A stretch of DNA of 64,000 bases from Desulfosporosinus hippei DSM 8344 (GCF_900100785.1 NZ_FNCP01000001.1:248001-312000); one strand, 5' to 3'; shown: positions 43,741 through 54,108, counted from the stretch's first letter. The notes: generated by a model from the letters alone, not told the origin. A program made the numbers and translations.

Positions 43741-44736
43741 TTACTTCCGAGGAATAAATAAGCTTTGAAAAAGATCAATGGCATAATTATCGGTAAGACC
43801 TGAAATGTAGTCGACAACCGCAGTAGTTTTATCACCACCGGCCCAAACCAAGAAGTTCTGAGGAAGTTTTGAAAAGTTCTGACGATAATAATTAAAAAGT
43901 GCTTGCACTATGTACTGACCTTTCTCCCTTTCTTCCCGCAAATTTAAACTGGTGTAAACCCTTGCAAACATAAATTGTCTAAACTCATTCATTGCAGCAC
44001 TGATCTCAACAGACTGTTTAATTTGATTTTGTCCATTAGACGCTTCTATCATATCCACTACCATTGTGGTAATCATGTCACTTGGTTTCCCCCCCAGCAT
44101 TCCCTTGACATTTAGGGGCAAGTCCCTTTCAGTCAGCAAGCCGGCCCTTAAAGCATCATCATAATCATGACAGAGATAAGCAATCCTATCTCCCGTTTTA
44201 ACGATCTGACCTTCCAAGGTCTTCGGAATACCTTCACCAGTGTGATTTAAGATTCCGTCCAGAACACAATCCGTAAGATTTAAGCCAAGACCATCCTTAG
44301 CCAGCACCTTGAGGATACGAATAGACTGCTCATTGTGCTCAAAATGACCAATAATCCGTCTTAGAGCCTCTTCCCCAACATGACCAAAGGGAGTATGCCC
44401 TACATCATGCCCTAAAGCAATTGCTTCAATAAGATCTTCGTTCAACTGAAGTCCCCGGCCAATAGTACGACAAATTTGGGATACTTCTAAACTATGCGTC
44501 ATTCTAGTCCGATAGTGATCCCCTGAAGGAGCAATGTACACCTGGGTTTTATGTTTAAGACGACGAAATGGTTTGCTATGCAAAATCCGATCTCGATCCC
44601 GTTGAAATTTCGTGCGAATCGGGCACTCTTCTTCCAGACCCTGGCGTTTAGCATCTTTGCTTTTTGCTGCATAGGGTGAGAGTCGTGTTTCCTCATCTTT
44701 TTCTGAGCGTTGACGAATGTTCATGATCCCGCTCAT
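43741..44736 (-). CDS. Deoxyguanosinetriphosphate triphosphohydrolase-like protein
   Basis: An HD-domain dNTP triphosphohydrolase of the Dgt/YpgQ group, splitting dNTPs into nucleoside and tripolyphosphate. Metal ligands: RMTHSLEVSQI, ALGHDVGHTPFGHVGE, and HDYDDALRAG. FRRLKHKTQVYIAPSGDHYRTR at the N-terminus is typical. At 331 residues it belongs to the short dGTPase-like group. AAGGGGGG precedes the ATG. It is placed before dnaG-rpoD in many Clostridia. Confidence 0.93.
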   Translation of the reverse strand: MSGIMNIRQRSEKDEETRLSPYAAKSKDAKRQGLEEECPIRTKFQRDRDRILHSKPFRRLKHKTQVYIAPSGDHYRTRMTHSLEVSQICRTIGRGLQLNEDLIEAIALGHDVGHTPFGHVGEEALRRIIGHFEHNEQSIRILKVLAKDGLGLNLTDCVLDGILNHTGEGIPKTLEGQIVKTGDRIAYLCHDYDDALRAGLLTERDLPLNVKGMLGGKPSDMITTMVVDMIEASNGQNQIKQSVEISAAMNEFRQFMFARVYTSLNLREEREKGQYIVQALFNYYRQNFSKLPQNFLVWAGGDKTTAVVDYISGLTDNYAIDLFQSLFIPRK

Positions 44737-44930
44737 CTAATCCCCCCTTGTCTAGAAACTGTTTACTAAACATATCTCTTTTATTTTAGCATAATGACCG
44801 GATAAATACCTGAATACCTAGGGAAGAGCCAGAAATTCCTCGCCAGAGCCTGTTCTGGCTCTTAACATTCAGATTACTTAACAAGCCCCAAGAATTAGAC
44901 TCTGGCCCTAGATTTTTTGTTTGGTGAAAA

Positions 44931-44957
44931 TAATCCTAGAAGGAATCTCGCAGATAA
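44931..44957 (+). promoter_or_regulatory. Putative sigma-28 promoter of the chemoreceptor gene
   Basis: TAAT, a 15-base spacer, then GCAGATAA: three of four and seven of eight bases against TAAA-N15-GCCGATAA. It lies about 70 bases upstream of the TTG start. A Spo0A-like core (ATGTCGAA) follows it at about 44959. Confidence 0.55.
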
Positions 44958-45028
44958 ATGTCGAATATCTAAATAATCTGTTGTATGTATCATAATTTAC
45001 TCTTTATTTGAAGAAAGAAGGAAAATAA

Positions 45029-46717
45029 TTGAATTTGAGTATAAAAACCAAACTAGTCATAATCATTGTTGCTTTAGTGTTTGTAGCAACAACAGTAATA
45101 ACCGTATTTTCGATTAGAACACTTCATAGTGGAATGATGACAATGGCCCAAGAAAAACTGCACTCTGATCTTGCTCTCAGTAATTTGATTATCGATAAGT
45201 CATTTCCGGGAGACTGGTCGATCAAAGATAACAAACTATATAAAGGCGAAAGTGTCCTAAATGACAGTACTATTGTTGACCGAATCGGTGAACTTTCTAA
45301 TGATAATGTGACAATTTTCCAGGGAAATACTCGTATCGCTACAAACGTTAAAAAAGAAGATGGTACACGGGCTGTGGGTACAACGGTGTCATCCGAAGTT
45401 GAAGAGATCACCCTTAAAGAGGGTAAAACCTACAAGGGAGAAGTAGTTGTCGTTGGGGTGAAAAACCAAACCATATATGAACCAATAATTGATAAACAAG
45501 GCAAAGTTATAGGTATGACGTTTATTGGAGTGCCAATTTCACTGATTGATACTTTAGTGTCTGGGCTTAGTAATAAAATTATTATGTTTATAATCATTGA
45601 ACTATTAATATCAGCCTTGGTCATTTGGGTAATAGTGTCACGTACTCTAAGACGCCTCCACCATATTGTGAATTCAGCCGATAAGATCGCCCAGGGTGAT
45701 CTATCTATTGAATCATTGAATTCTAACTACAAAGATGAGTTTGGGCACTTAAGCAGTTCGTTCAACATTATGGCTGCTAACCTAAGGGATTTAGTACAAC
45801 ATGTTTCCAGGGCATCTGAGCAGGTTGCTGATTCATCACGCGAAATGTTAACCATCACAGAGCAAAGTGCGGAGGCATCTGCTCAAATAGCTGTATCAAT
45901 TGAGAAAGTGGCTGTTGGGTCTGCAGACCAGGTTAATTCAATAGCAGATACTGTCCAGGCAATTGAACAATTATCTGCCAGCACTCAGCAGGTTGCCGCC
46001 ACGAGCAATGAGATAGCTTTATTGACAGCCCAAACGACTCAAACCACTTATCGGGGCCAAGAGGCTATTAATTTAGTGGTTGTCCAGATGGACAGTATCA
46101 ATCAAAAAACAGGGCAGGTTCAACAGACCGTTCAGAAGTTGTCGGAAAGCTCGGAGCAGATCAACGAAATTATTACAGTTATCACTGGAATAACTGAACA
46201 AACAAATCTTCTCGCTCTTAATGCAGCAATTGAAGCAGCACGAGCCGGAGAACACGGACGAGGATTTGCTGTAGTTGCTGATGAAGTTAGAAAACTAGCT
46301 GAACAATCCAAGGAAGCTGCTCAAAGGATTGCAATGTTAATTCAAGCGAACGAAAATAATATTAACGAAGCAGTAAGGGCCATGGACGATGAAATCAAAG
46401 ATGTTAAAGCCGGTATAGACACTGTCGATACCGCTGGAAAATTATTTCAAGATATCACCCAACTAGTTCTTCAAGTCTCTAATCAAGTCCAAGAAATATC
46501 CGCTACGACTCAAACAATAGCCGGTGGTACAGAAAAAATCGTCTCTTCCACTCAGAACATTGATCGAATTAGTCAAGATGCCGCGGATCAGACTCAAACT
46601 GTATCGGCAGCTGTAGAAGAACAGACTGCTTCCCTGGAGCAGATTAACTTGTCGAGCAAAGAGTTAGTTGCCATGGTTCAGGACTTGCAAAAAATTGTGA
46701 GTGCTTTTAAACTTTAG
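45029..46717 (+). CDS. Methyl-accepting chemotaxis protein with extracytoplasmic sensor domain
   Basis: A 562-residue chemoreceptor. TM1 about 7-29; an extracytoplasmic single-Cache-like domain to about 190 (ending [20 protein letters not shown]); TM2 about 190-212; HAMP; then the signalling domain with the hairpin tip [40 protein letters not shown]. Ligand unknown. It starts at TTG after AAGGA. It has a sigma-28 like promoter of its own and ends by overlapping the convergent kinase gene by 11 bases. Confidence 0.93.
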   Translation: MNLSIKTKLVIIIVALVFVATTVITVFSIRTLHSGMMTMAQEKLHSDLALSNLIIDKSFPGDWSIKDNKLYKGESVLNDSTIVDRIGELSNDNVTIFQGNTRIATNVKKEDGTRAVGTTVSSEVEEITLKEGKTYKGEVVVVGVKNQTIYEPIIDKQGKVIGMTFIGVPISLIDTLVSGLSNKIIMFIIIELLISALVIWVIVSRTLRRLHHIVNSADKIAQGDLSIESLNSNYKDEFGHLSSSFNIMAANLRDLVQHVSRASEQVADSSREMLTITEQSAEASAQIAVSIEKVAVGSADQVNSIADTVQAIEQLSASTQQVAATSNEIALLTAQTTQTTYRGQEAINLVVVQMDSINQKTGQVQQTVQKLSESSEQINEIITVITGITEQTNLLALNAAIEAARAGEHGRGFAVVADEVRKLAEQSKEAAQRIAMLIQANENNINEAVRAMDDEIKDVKAGIDTVDTAGKLFQDITQLVLQVSNQVQEISATTQTIAGGTEKIVSSTQNIDRISQDAADQTQTVSAAVEEQTASLEQINLSSKELVAMVQDLQKIVSAFKL

Positions 46718-48566
46718 GATTACCAAGGGGCAGCTTGATCTCCACAACTGTACCCATCTCCAACTCGCTCTGCACGGAAACCGAAGCATTCTGAAGTTCT
46801 ATTAAATGCTTTGCAATAGCAAGGCCGAGCCCGGTGCCTCCGCTGTTTCTTGATTTATCGGTTTTGTAAAAACGATCCCAGATATAAGGCAATTCTTCCG
46901 GTGCAATTCCATAACCTTGATCGCGAATTATGATCGAAAGGGTCTTAATATCTAATAGGCTTGTTGCAACGGTCACTGTGGTGTTCGCCGGCGAATATTT
47001 GACAGCATTGTCCAGAAATATTACCAACAGTTGGCGCAAGCGATCATAATCTCCTGCAAAGGCGGGAATATCTTGTTTAGCAAGATACTCAACTTTAATT
47101 CCTTTTCTTCCGGCAATAGTCTCAAAATTTCTCACCACATCTTCAAGAAGATTTGGTATATACAGCTTTTCTTTATTCATTTTAATCTTGCCGGATTGAA
47201 GGCGAGAAAGCTCCAAAAGATCTCCTACCAATCGTTCCAACCCGCGGGTTTCAGAAAGCATCCTTTGGTGGTAACGTTTAATCTCCTCGCTGTTTTCTAC
47301 CGTTCCATCCACCATGGCTTCGAGGGATCCACGAATGACGGTCAAAGGAGTGCGAAATTCATGAGACACATTGGCCACGAAGTCCCGTCTTAGTTGTTCA
47401 AGCCGCTCACTTTTACTAATATCCTGAACCAAGGCAACACTCCCTGTCACCATTCCCGAGTTATCGACAATTGGCGAAAGAGTAAACATAAGCTTTTTAC
47501 CCAACCAATCTTTGAGTACTTGAGAGGTCTTTTTTTCCTCCATTACTTTAGTAAGCTGGGCCTCAATTTCCAATTCATTGAGGTCCTTTTCTATGTCTTC
47601 ATTTAAATAGGGATGAGGTCTACTCATAATCTCCGATAGTGCAGAATTGATACTTATGGGTTTAAGAGTCATGTCGAAAGCCACGATTCCATCAGAAATG
47701 CTCCCTATGATGTCTTTGAGTTTTCCTTTCTCCTGAAAAAGCTGATTAATCGTATAACCTAATTTACCTGCCAAAAGGTCAAGGGAATTCCCCAGCTGTC
47801 CCAATTCATCTTCGCGCTTAACTCCTGTTTTAACAGAATAATTTCCTTGCGTCATTTCTAAGGCAGTTAGATTCATGGCTTTCAAGGGACGGGTAAAGAG
47901 CAGGGAGTAGAAAATACCTAAACCCAGGGCTAGCACAAGTGCCCCCAGAAGACTGATTGCCAAAATTCGAACTGCTTTATTGACTGTTGCATTAATTCCC
48001 GTAACCGGGGAATGGAGAAGTACGGAGCCAATAACTTGATGGTCGGAATCAATAATCGGTACGCCCACTGTCAGAGTTGCTTCATTGTAGACACTGCTAA
48101 AATTTTCACTGACCGATTCTTGGCCACTTAAAACCCCCTCAATAACTTTTTCAGCCTCCTGTGGGAGAGGCTCTGAATTAAAAGGCTGCCCTTGCCTCAT
48201 ACCCATACCCATTCCTGTACCCTGGCCTGTGCCTTGGCCTTGTCCTGCACCTCTGCCTTTTCCAAAACCCATTCCGGACATCAGCGAGAGGTTCCCCTGC
48301 TTGTCAGTGATCCACACCTTTGCTTCAGTCATCCTATCCAGGAAGCGCATGGATCCAGCGAAGCCCCCCAACTGACCATTACTTTGGGAGTTCTCGGCAA
48401 TCACCTCCGCTATACTTCGGGCACGATCCAGCATAGTTTGTTCTCGGCTGCTGAAGGTATACTGCCTGAACATTTGAATAAATAATCCCCCTATGACTAA
48501 CATAGAAATGAGCACTATTCCAACAAAACCAGCCGTTAATTTTAACGCAATACTCTTCTTAAACAT
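46707..48566 (-). CDS. PhoR-like sensor histidine kinase
   Basis: A 619-residue membrane kinase: TM1 about 10-31, an extracytoplasmic domain to about 199, TM2 about 201-223, HAMP about 225-275, PAS about 285-385, HisKA with His402 ([17 protein letters not shown]), and HATPase with [31 protein letters not shown] and [15 protein letters not shown]. Residues 98-127 form a Gly/Gln/Met-rich insertion ([19 protein letters not shown]) in the sensor domain. It overlaps its response regulator by 8 bases. The signal is unknown. Confidence 0.93.
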   Translation of the reverse strand: MFKKSIALKLTAGFVGIVLISMLVIGGLFIQMFRQYTFSSREQTMLDRARSIAEVIAENSQSNGQLGGFAGSMRFLDRMTEAKVWITDKQGNLSLMSGMGFGKGRGAGQGQGTGQGTGMGMGMRQGQPFNSEPLPQEAEKVIEGVLSGQESVSENFSSVYNEATLTVGVPIIDSDHQVIGSVLLHSPVTGINATVNKAVRILAISLLGALVLALGLGIFYSLLFTRPLKAMNLTALEMTQGNYSVKTGVKREDELGQLGNSLDLLAGKLGYTINQLFQEKGKLKDIIGSISDGIVAFDMTLKPISINSALSEIMSRPHPYLNEDIEKDLNELEIEAQLTKVMEEKKTSQVLKDWLGKKLMFTLSPIVDNSGMVTGSVALVQDISKSERLEQLRRDFVANVSHEFRTPLTVIRGSLEAMVDGTVENSEEIKRYHQRMLSETRGLERLVGDLLELSRLQSGKIKMNKEKLYIPNLLEDVVRNFETIAGRKGIKVEYLAKQDIPAFAGDYDRLRQLLVIFLDNAVKYSPANTTVTVATSLLDIKTLSIIIRDQGYGIAPEELPYIWDRFYKTDKSRNSGGTGLGLAIAKHLIELQNASVSVQSELEMGTVVEIKLPLGNPKV

Positions 48567-49251
48567 GCCTCACCTCAAATTTATACCCTACTCCCCAAAT
48601 AGTCTTTATCTCCCAGCCAGAGGTTTGAGAAGGAGCTATTTTTGATCTTAACCTCTTGAGATGGGTGTCCACGGTACGGGCATCGCCAAAATACTCATAC
48701 CCCCACACACTGTTTAAAAGGTTATCTCTCGAGAAAACTTTTCCCGGATTTGATGCCAAGACCCATAGTATTTCCAGTTCCTTTTTTGTAAGGCTGACGG
48801 GTCGCCCTTCGATTTTCACTTCATAATCCGAAATGTTAATTTCCAAGCCAGGATAATGGACAATGTCTTTGCTTTGCTCCTCTGAAATATCAAGGCGCCT
48901 TAATACTGCACGAATGCGCGCCATGACTTCTGCGGGACTAAAAGGTTTTACAATGTAGTCGTCTGCTCCAATATCAAGGCCCATAATGCGATCGCCATCT
49001 TCGCCTTTGGCGGTAATCATGATAATCGGCACATTAGAACTCTGACGAATTTCCCGACAAACCGCAAACCCATCCTTCTTGGGCATTAAGACATCAAGTA
49101 ATACGAGTAGGGGTCTATATTCCCCAAGCTTCGCTATAGCCTCTTCCCCATCATGGGCAATAATTGGAAGAAAACCTTCTTTAGTGACATAGGTACTTAG
49201 TATTTCTAGAATGCCCTCACTATCATCGGCAATCAATATGTATTTGTTCAT
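48559..49251 (-). CDS. OmpR/PhoP-family response regulator
   Basis: A 230-residue DNA-binding regulator. Start MNKYILIADDSEGILEIL is chosen for its GAGGGGGGA site. Receiver domain with DD at 9-10, phosphoacceptor D53 (LVLLDVLMPKKDG) and the lysine in YIVKPFSPAE; C-terminal winged helix with ELEILWVLASNPGKVFSRDNLL and DARTVDTHLKRLRSKI. It precedes and overlaps the kinase gene, its presumed partner. Confidence 0.94.
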   Translation of the reverse strand: MNKYILIADDSEGILEILSTYVTKEGFLPIIAHDGEEAIAKLGEYRPLLVLLDVLMPKKDGFAVCREIRQSSNVPIIMITAKGEDGDRIMGLDIGADDYIVKPFSPAEVMARIRAVLRRLDISEEQSKDIVHYPGLEINISDYEVKIEGRPVSLTKKELEILWVLASNPGKVFSRDNLLNSVWGYEYFGDARTVDTHLKRLRSKIAPSQTSGWEIKTIWGVGYKFEVRHV

Positions 49252-49474
49252 AAGCCATCCCCCCTCTTTTAAGTCTATCACTTATAAAAATAGTGTTTGT
49301 GTCATAAATGTGACTTTTTAAATGTGGGAAGCGTGTTACAACTTATCGATTAATTCTTGAATCAACATCGACAACCTCGGCACTCGTGTACCACTTTATT
49401 GAATTCTGTTACTCTTTAGGTCATACTCCTTCTTGTTTTTCAGTTGTCTTCTCCTCACAACAGTTCCAAACCTA

Positions 49475-49523
49475 AATCATGGCCACAATCTCGACTATTC
49501 CCTGAGAGATTATGGCCATGATT
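49475..49523 (-). terminator. Hairpin after the CcdC-like gene
   Basis: AATCATGGCCA.AATCTC pairs with GAGATT.TGGCCATGATT (about 17 pairs). It follows the stop of the CcdC-like gene on the minus strand; the T-run is weak. Confidence 0.6.
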
Positions 49524-49543
49524 ATTCTTTACCTAAGCAAAAA

Positions 49544-50032
49544 TCACACTTTATGAAGTTGTCGTTCTAACCGTTTAAATCCTATGTACATACTTATTCG
49601 CCATGGCAGAATCATACTAAAGGCTAAGACGAAGAAAATTCCGGTCATTTGAGCAGGATCGATTTGAATGGCTTCAGCAAGGATAATCTTCCCGATCATT
49701 CGCAAAGCGACTAGACTTATCAGTGCTACTAAAAACAACTTTGATCTTCGGAGATAGATTTGGTTGTCCCTTATTTCAAATTTAGATGTTTTTATTAAGA
49801 TGACAGAAAAAAGCAGGCCCATCATAACGGAACTTATCAGTTCTAGTAGGGTTGGTCTAAACATTGGCAAAATAAACATACTCCCACCGGTAGCCATAAA
49901 AAATGGAGGTAAAATAATCATTTTTGCCACTGCTGGTTTTTTTGTGTTTTTCACTCGTACCAAATTGACTACAACAACCATTAACAAGGACACGACAATT
50001 GATGCAACCACTAGGAATTGTTTTGTCAACAT
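49544..50032 (-). CDS. CcdC family membrane protein
   Basis: A 162-residue protein with about five membrane segments (QFLVVASIVVSLLMVVVVNLV at the start) and the family core KPAVAKMIILPPFFMATGGSMFILP. This fits the CcdC/DUF1453 family, first linked to cytochrome c biogenesis in Bacillus but with a doubtful role there. No cytochrome genes lie nearby. AAAGG lies before the ATG. It may be an independent unit. Confidence 0.75.
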   Translation of the reverse strand: MLTKQFLVVASIVVSLLMVVVVNLVRVKNTKKPAVAKMIILPPFFMATGGSMFILPMFRPTLLELISSVMMGLLFSVILIKTSKFEIRDNQIYLRRSKLFLVALISLVALRMIGKIILAEAIQIDPAQMTGIFFVLAFSMILPWRISMYIGFKRLERQLHKV

Positions 50033-50197
50033 AATTAACCTTTCTATCTCGCGATTACGCCTATTTCCAGTTTACACACATTATAATATAACTCTTTGCC
50101 TTAATAATAAAGCAAAGAGTTAACTATTAGCATACATAAAGAGCTTTCTGACTCTTCTTGTGGCTTCTTATTATTCACTTTTTCTTTAGAGCTTGTT

Positions 50198-51052
50198 CTA
50201 GGAGATGTCTTTCCTGGAAAATTTTCGTATCGCTAAGGTCACAAATCCAAGCATGTAAATGGCAATATATAAGAACATCCAAATACTTGCCGGTTTACCG
50301 CTGCCGGATAAACTTGCACCGGCCATAGCACCGGCTGCCAGCTCAGAATTTGGAACCATTATGCGTTCCATCGTACTATAAATCGTTTGGAAAGGTGAGA
50401 CTAAGCTGATAAAAATTCCGGTACCAATGACCGAGTTATTATTTACATACTGCCCGATCATTTCGACCATTCCGCCAACATTCCCTAAAATGTAAATGAA
50501 GATCATTAAGATTCCATTAGGCACTGCTTTTAAAGTCACGGATCCAAAGATCGTTACGCAAAGAACTGCTACAGGCAGCAAAAGGTAAAGCAACCATCCA
50601 GAAAGGATTTGCGAGAAGGTGAGACTTGTTATCGTACTCAGGCCAAATAAAGCTCCAATAACCAGAATTGAGGAGAATAGCAGGGTTGCGTAGGTACAGG
50701 CTAATAGAACTAATCCTCCAAGTTTGCCAAGAATAAACTGATAGCGGTGAATCGGACGAGTAAGAATCCCTTGAATCAGTCCGGACTCTAGTTCTGAGGC
50801 AATGGCACCGGAGCCAAGCATAATCGTGAGCAAAGCTATTAACATGGCAGAAAATTGAAAGCCCATTTTCGTAACCATTTGAATGGCAAAAGGTCTAAAC
50901 TGATTTCCCATTCCATGGGTCACTGTTGTGTTAGGAAAATAATTAAGCATTACTGTCCAAAATACCAAGTACAAAAAAGTGACAATACCCATTATGATAA
51001 AGGTTCTTTTACGAATTGCTTCATTAAGCGTGGTAATTAGGATTGCTGTGAT
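50198..51052 (-). CDS. ABC-2 type transporter permease, probable non-AUG start
   Basis: A permease with six predicted membrane segments and a cytoplasmic loop with SELESGLIQGILTRPIHRYQFILGKL, typical of ABC-2 exporters. The first ATG (50992) lies in the middle of TM1 and has no ribosome site. The frame is open further upstream and reads ITAILITTLNEAIRKRTFIIM, the normal N-terminus of such permeases, right after GAGGAGGG (51059-51066). The codon at the right spacing (7) is ATC at 51052; ATC or ATT neighbours are alternatives. It would overlap the ATPase gene by 16 bases. Confidence 0.82.
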   Translation of the reverse strand: MTAILITTLNEAIRKRTFIIMGIVTFLYLVFWTVMLNYFPNTTVTHGMGNQFRPFAIQMVTKMGFQFSAMLIALLTIMLGSGAIASELESGLIQGILTRPIHRYQFILGKLGGLVLLACTYATLLFSSILVIGALFGLSTITSLTFSQILSGWLLYLLLPVAVLCVTIFGSVTLKAVPNGILMIFIYILGNVGGMVEMIGQYVNNNSVIGTGIFISLVSPFQTIYSTMERIMVPNSELAAGAMAGASLSGSGKPASIWMFLYIAIYMLGFVTLAIRKFSRKDIS

Positions 51053-51954
51053 GATAATCCCTCCTCGCCGACCAGCTGCATAAACACTGTTTCCAGGGTC
51101 TCTCGGTGGGGCGTCAACTCATAAAGTGTCAAACCATGAGAGATAAGCTTAGCTGCCAGGGCAGGAATCTCTTCGTAATCCTTTAAAGTGGCTGTTAAAC
51201 TTCCATCTGCTAGTATCTGCAATGACTGGTATTGGTTATGCATGGTTCCCAATAAATCTTCAGTCATACCCTTAACTCTGATGGTTAAGGAGATTTTATT
51301 CATCAGTAACTCGTCCATCCGTGCGGATTTAACAACTGTACCTTTGTGAATAAACGTGACACTATCGCAAACAGCTTCCACTTCACTTAAAAGATGACTG
51401 TTTAAAAAGACAGTTGCCCCTTCCTTTTTCAAAGCAACAATAATGTCTCGCACATCCTTACGACCAATGGGATCCAAAGCAGATGTCGGCTCATCGAGAA
51501 AGATCAGTTGGGGATTAGGCAGCAACGCACAGGCCAACCCTATACGTTGCTGCATGCCTTTACTATACGAGCCCACCTTGTATTTTTCTTGCCCTTCAAG
51601 ACCTACTAACTTTAAAGCCCTGCCAATTTGATCCTTCTTGTTTTTCAATTTAACTAATTGGGCATGGAAATTCAGCAAATCTAATCCAGTCATCCAATCT
51701 TGATAGCGGAAAAGTTCAGGCAGGTAGCCCATTCTTTCTCGCGCAGAAACATCACCCAGGGGTTTCCCCAGGACTGTGCCGCTTCCGGAGGTGGGGAATA
51801 CAAGCCCGGTTAACATCTTAATACAGGTACTCTTCCCTGCGCCGTTGCGGCCAAGGAAGCCATAGACTTGCCCAGCTTCTACTGCAAGGTTGATTTGGTC
51901 ACAGGCTGTTTTATTACCATACTTTTTAGTAAGAGCATGGGTTTCGATGATCAT
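51037..51954 (-). CDS. ABC transporter ATP-binding protein
   Basis: The 305-residue ATPase has Walker A GRNGAGKST at about 35-43, the Q-loop region MGYLPELFRYQDWMT, signature YSKGMQQRIGL, Walker B LIFLDEPTSALDP and the H-loop NSHLLSE. An additional C-terminal domain of about 90 residues is common in ABC-2 exporters (NatA/CcmA-like). Its ATG overlaps the upstream stop (TAATG). It pairs with the following permease; the substrate is unknown. Confidence 0.94.
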   Translation of the reverse strand: MIIETHALTKKYGNKTACDQINLAVEAGQVYGFLGRNGAGKSTCIKMLTGLVFPTSGSGTVLGKPLGDVSARERMGYLPELFRYQDWMTGLDLLNFHAQLVKLKNKKDQIGRALKLVGLEGQEKYKVGSYSKGMQQRIGLACALLPNPQLIFLDEPTSALDPIGRKDVRDIIVALKKEGATVFLNSHLLSEVEAVCDSVTFIHKGTVVKSARMDELLMNKISLTIRVKGMTEDLLGTMHNQYQSLQILADGSLTATLKDYEEIPALAAKLISHGLTLYELTPHRETLETVFMQLVGEEGLSSQQS

Positions 51955-52979
51955 TAACGAACACTCCTAGCGATTTCTGCCAGCTCAGCATCCGTCTTAT
52001 TGCCAATTAAGCCATACAAATTGCCATCCTTGGTCCAAATTAGTACAGAAGCGTTATCCATATTGGACATTTCCTCCATAGCCATGGTATGAGCTTCTTT
52101 CAGAGCAGCAAATTTTTCTTCACCATATTTGCTAATCATTGTTTTGCTCATTTCATCCATTAACGCTTCATGTGACCTACCGTTTAAGCCTTCTAGTGAA
52201 GTACTATGTGATCCTGTGACTGTCATATCTTGAGGAATAGTTTCCGTAAGTCCTTTTAAATCAGACAAAGTGTAGATGTAACCTTTTTTTCCGCCTAAAT
52301 CCACTTCTCTGCCGAAGCCTACTAGGACAGGAAGATAGATATCAGAACTACCTTCATCGATTTCAGCAAGCTGTTGGCGAAGATTCGTAGGGATTAAGGG
52401 CAAATTCAACATGACATCTCGCAATTCTTCTTTGGCAGCTTGCGGGGCATCTAAATAGGACTTTTGGGTGGCTAAGAATAGGACATCCTCATATTTTGCA
52501 AAGGCTGCAGCTGAAGATACCATAGACATTTCTACACCGTTTAAACTGCTGGAAAGTTGTTTCGGACTATGCAGCAATTTCAACAGTTCGTTGCTGGCAT
52601 CTACATCTAAGGTAAACTTCATTTCCCTGGAATCCAGCGCAGATATTTCAGGGGTTTGAGATGCTAGTTCAGAAGGCAAACGAAGTTTGAAAGCATCAAA
52701 CTCTCCAGCTGAGTTCAGTTTTGTCACTTCATGTTTCGGTTCTGAAATAAGGTTAAGCAGAGATTTGTGTTCAAATTCTTTTCCCTTGAAGTCTTCTTTC
52801 AGATTAGAAATTGTTTGCATTCCTTCCTGCAAGTCCGCCATTGTAATTTCAATGGTTTTCACATCGTTTACGCGGAAAATCGACAGCGCATCCAGAGCTA
52901 AAGTTTTTACCGGATTTACAAACGTAATGAGTCCTGCCACTAGCGCCAGCGAGGCAAAGGTAAAGATTTTCCGTTTCAT
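51954..52979 (-). CDS. Exported protein of unknown function
   Basis: A 341-residue protein with a signal peptide or anchor (MKRKIFTFASLALVAGLITF, then NPVKTLALDA). The rest is mixed and soluble, with ends like DUF4367-type sensors (ASVLIWTKDGNLYGLIGNKTDAELAEIARSV). I do not recognise a firm family. The ATG is 10 bases after AAGGG; a GTG six codons before has no site. It lies between the kinase and the ATPase, so it may monitor the envelope or bind the exported substrate. Confidence 0.7.
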   Translation of the reverse strand: MKRKIFTFASLALVAGLITFVNPVKTLALDALSIFRVNDVKTIEITMADLQEGMQTISNLKEDFKGKEFEHKSLLNLISEPKHEVTKLNSAGEFDAFKLRLPSELASQTPEISALDSREMKFTLDVDASNELLKLLHSPKQLSSSLNGVEMSMVSSAAAFAKYEDVLFLATQKSYLDAPQAAKEELRDVMLNLPLIPTNLRQQLAEIDEGSSDIYLPVLVGFGREVDLGGKKGYIYTLSDLKGLTETIPQDMTVTGSHSTSLEGLNGRSHEALMDEMSKTMISKYGEEKFAALKEAHTMAMEEMSNMDNASVLIWTKDGNLYGLIGNKTDAELAEIARSVR

Positions 52980-53055
52980 GTTATCAAGTCCCTTCACAAA
53001 TTTTTGGTACTCCTACTTTAAATCAAAATTGTGTCCTCAGTGTGCCCTCGGGGTA

Positions 53056-54108
53056 TTAATTTCTAAACGGCAGCCTCACCACAAATGACGTCCCTTGATC
53101 TAATTCACTCTCAACAATTACCTCTCCGGCATAGATATCCACTATTTTCTTAACAATAGCTAAGCCTAGGCCGCTTCCTTCTTTGGAATGTGACTTGTCC
53201 CCCTGAAAAAATTTTTCAAAGATCCGAGCTTGATCGATCTGGGCAATCCCGATCCCTTGATCCTTAATCTCAACCACCACATTGTTGGGAGTCCTCTTCG
53301 CTTGGATATAAATAGTTCCAGATTCAACGGAAAATTTGATGGCATTCTCCAATAGATTTAACCAAATCTGTTGAATCAAAGCTTCGTCACCCGTGTAGGC
53401 TATTTCAGCGAGATCAATATTGAGTTCTAAGTTTTTCTCAGACCATTTTTCCTCTAAAAGAACAATCGTCTTCCGAATCTGCTCATCTAAGGAAAATGGT
53501 TTCCTATTCTCTGGGATGAATTGATGGTCTAATTTAGAAAGCCGCAACATGTTTGAACTCAAATGGCTTAATCTCTTGGCCTCTTCGATAATAATGCTAG
53601 TGTAAGATCGAAAATCCTCTTCCGACAAATCTTTATCCTGGAGCATTTCTGCGAAGCCTTGGATAGAGGCAATGGGGGTTTTCAACTCATGAGATACGCT
53701 GCTAATAAAATCTTTGCGGAGATATACCATATTCCCGAGTTCCGCCGTCATCAAATTAAAATTTCGGGCCAGAACCCCTATTTCATCATTGCCCTCATAG
53801 TCCATCTTTACAGAAAAATCGCCCTTTCCAACCTCTTTGGCTGAATTACTAATACGAATAATTGGCTCGGAAATTTTGCGCATAGCCAAATATAATAGTG
53901 AACCTCCCAAGGCTAAACATAAGAGCAGTGTTACTAGCATAAAACTCCCAAAAACCGCATGGGCTTCTCGAATACTCAAGTCACCATGGTAGAGAAAGAA
54001 GAACAGAATCGTCATCAAGGTAAACGAAAGGAAACAGGAAAAAAATAAGATTCCAATGGCCATTAACGTACCTTTGGCGCGAATTGAATGTGTCAAATCT
54101 TTAATCAT
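53056..54108 (-). CDS. Sensor histidine kinase
   Basis: A 350-residue kinase: TM1 about 15-40, a very short outside loop, TM2 about 53-75, HAMP (ISEPIIRISNSAKEVGKGDF), HisKA with His140 (ISSVSHELKTPIASIQG), HATPase with NLLENAIKF, DQGIGIAQ and GSGLGLAIVKKIV. The short outside loop suggests sensing within the membrane or through the neighbouring transporter or exported protein, as in BceS-like kinases. Start ATG at 54108 after GGAGAAG; it overlaps its regulator by 8 bases. Confidence 0.93.
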   Translation of the reverse strand: MIKDLTHSIRAKGTLMAIGILFFSCFLSFTLMTILFFFLYHGDLSIREAHAVFGSFMLVTLLLCLALGGSLLYLAMRKISEPIIRISNSAKEVGKGDFSVKMDYEGNDEIGVLARNFNLMTAELGNMVYLRKDFISSVSHELKTPIASIQGFAEMLQDKDLSEEDFRSYTSIIIEEAKRLSHLSSNMLRLSKLDHQFIPENRKPFSLDEQIRKTIVLLEEKWSEKNLELNIDLAEIAYTGDEALIQQIWLNLLENAIKFSVESGTIYIQAKRTPNNVVVEIKDQGIGIAQIDQARIFEKFFQGDKSHSKEGSGLGLAIVKKIVDIYAGEVIVESELDQGTSFVVRLPFRN

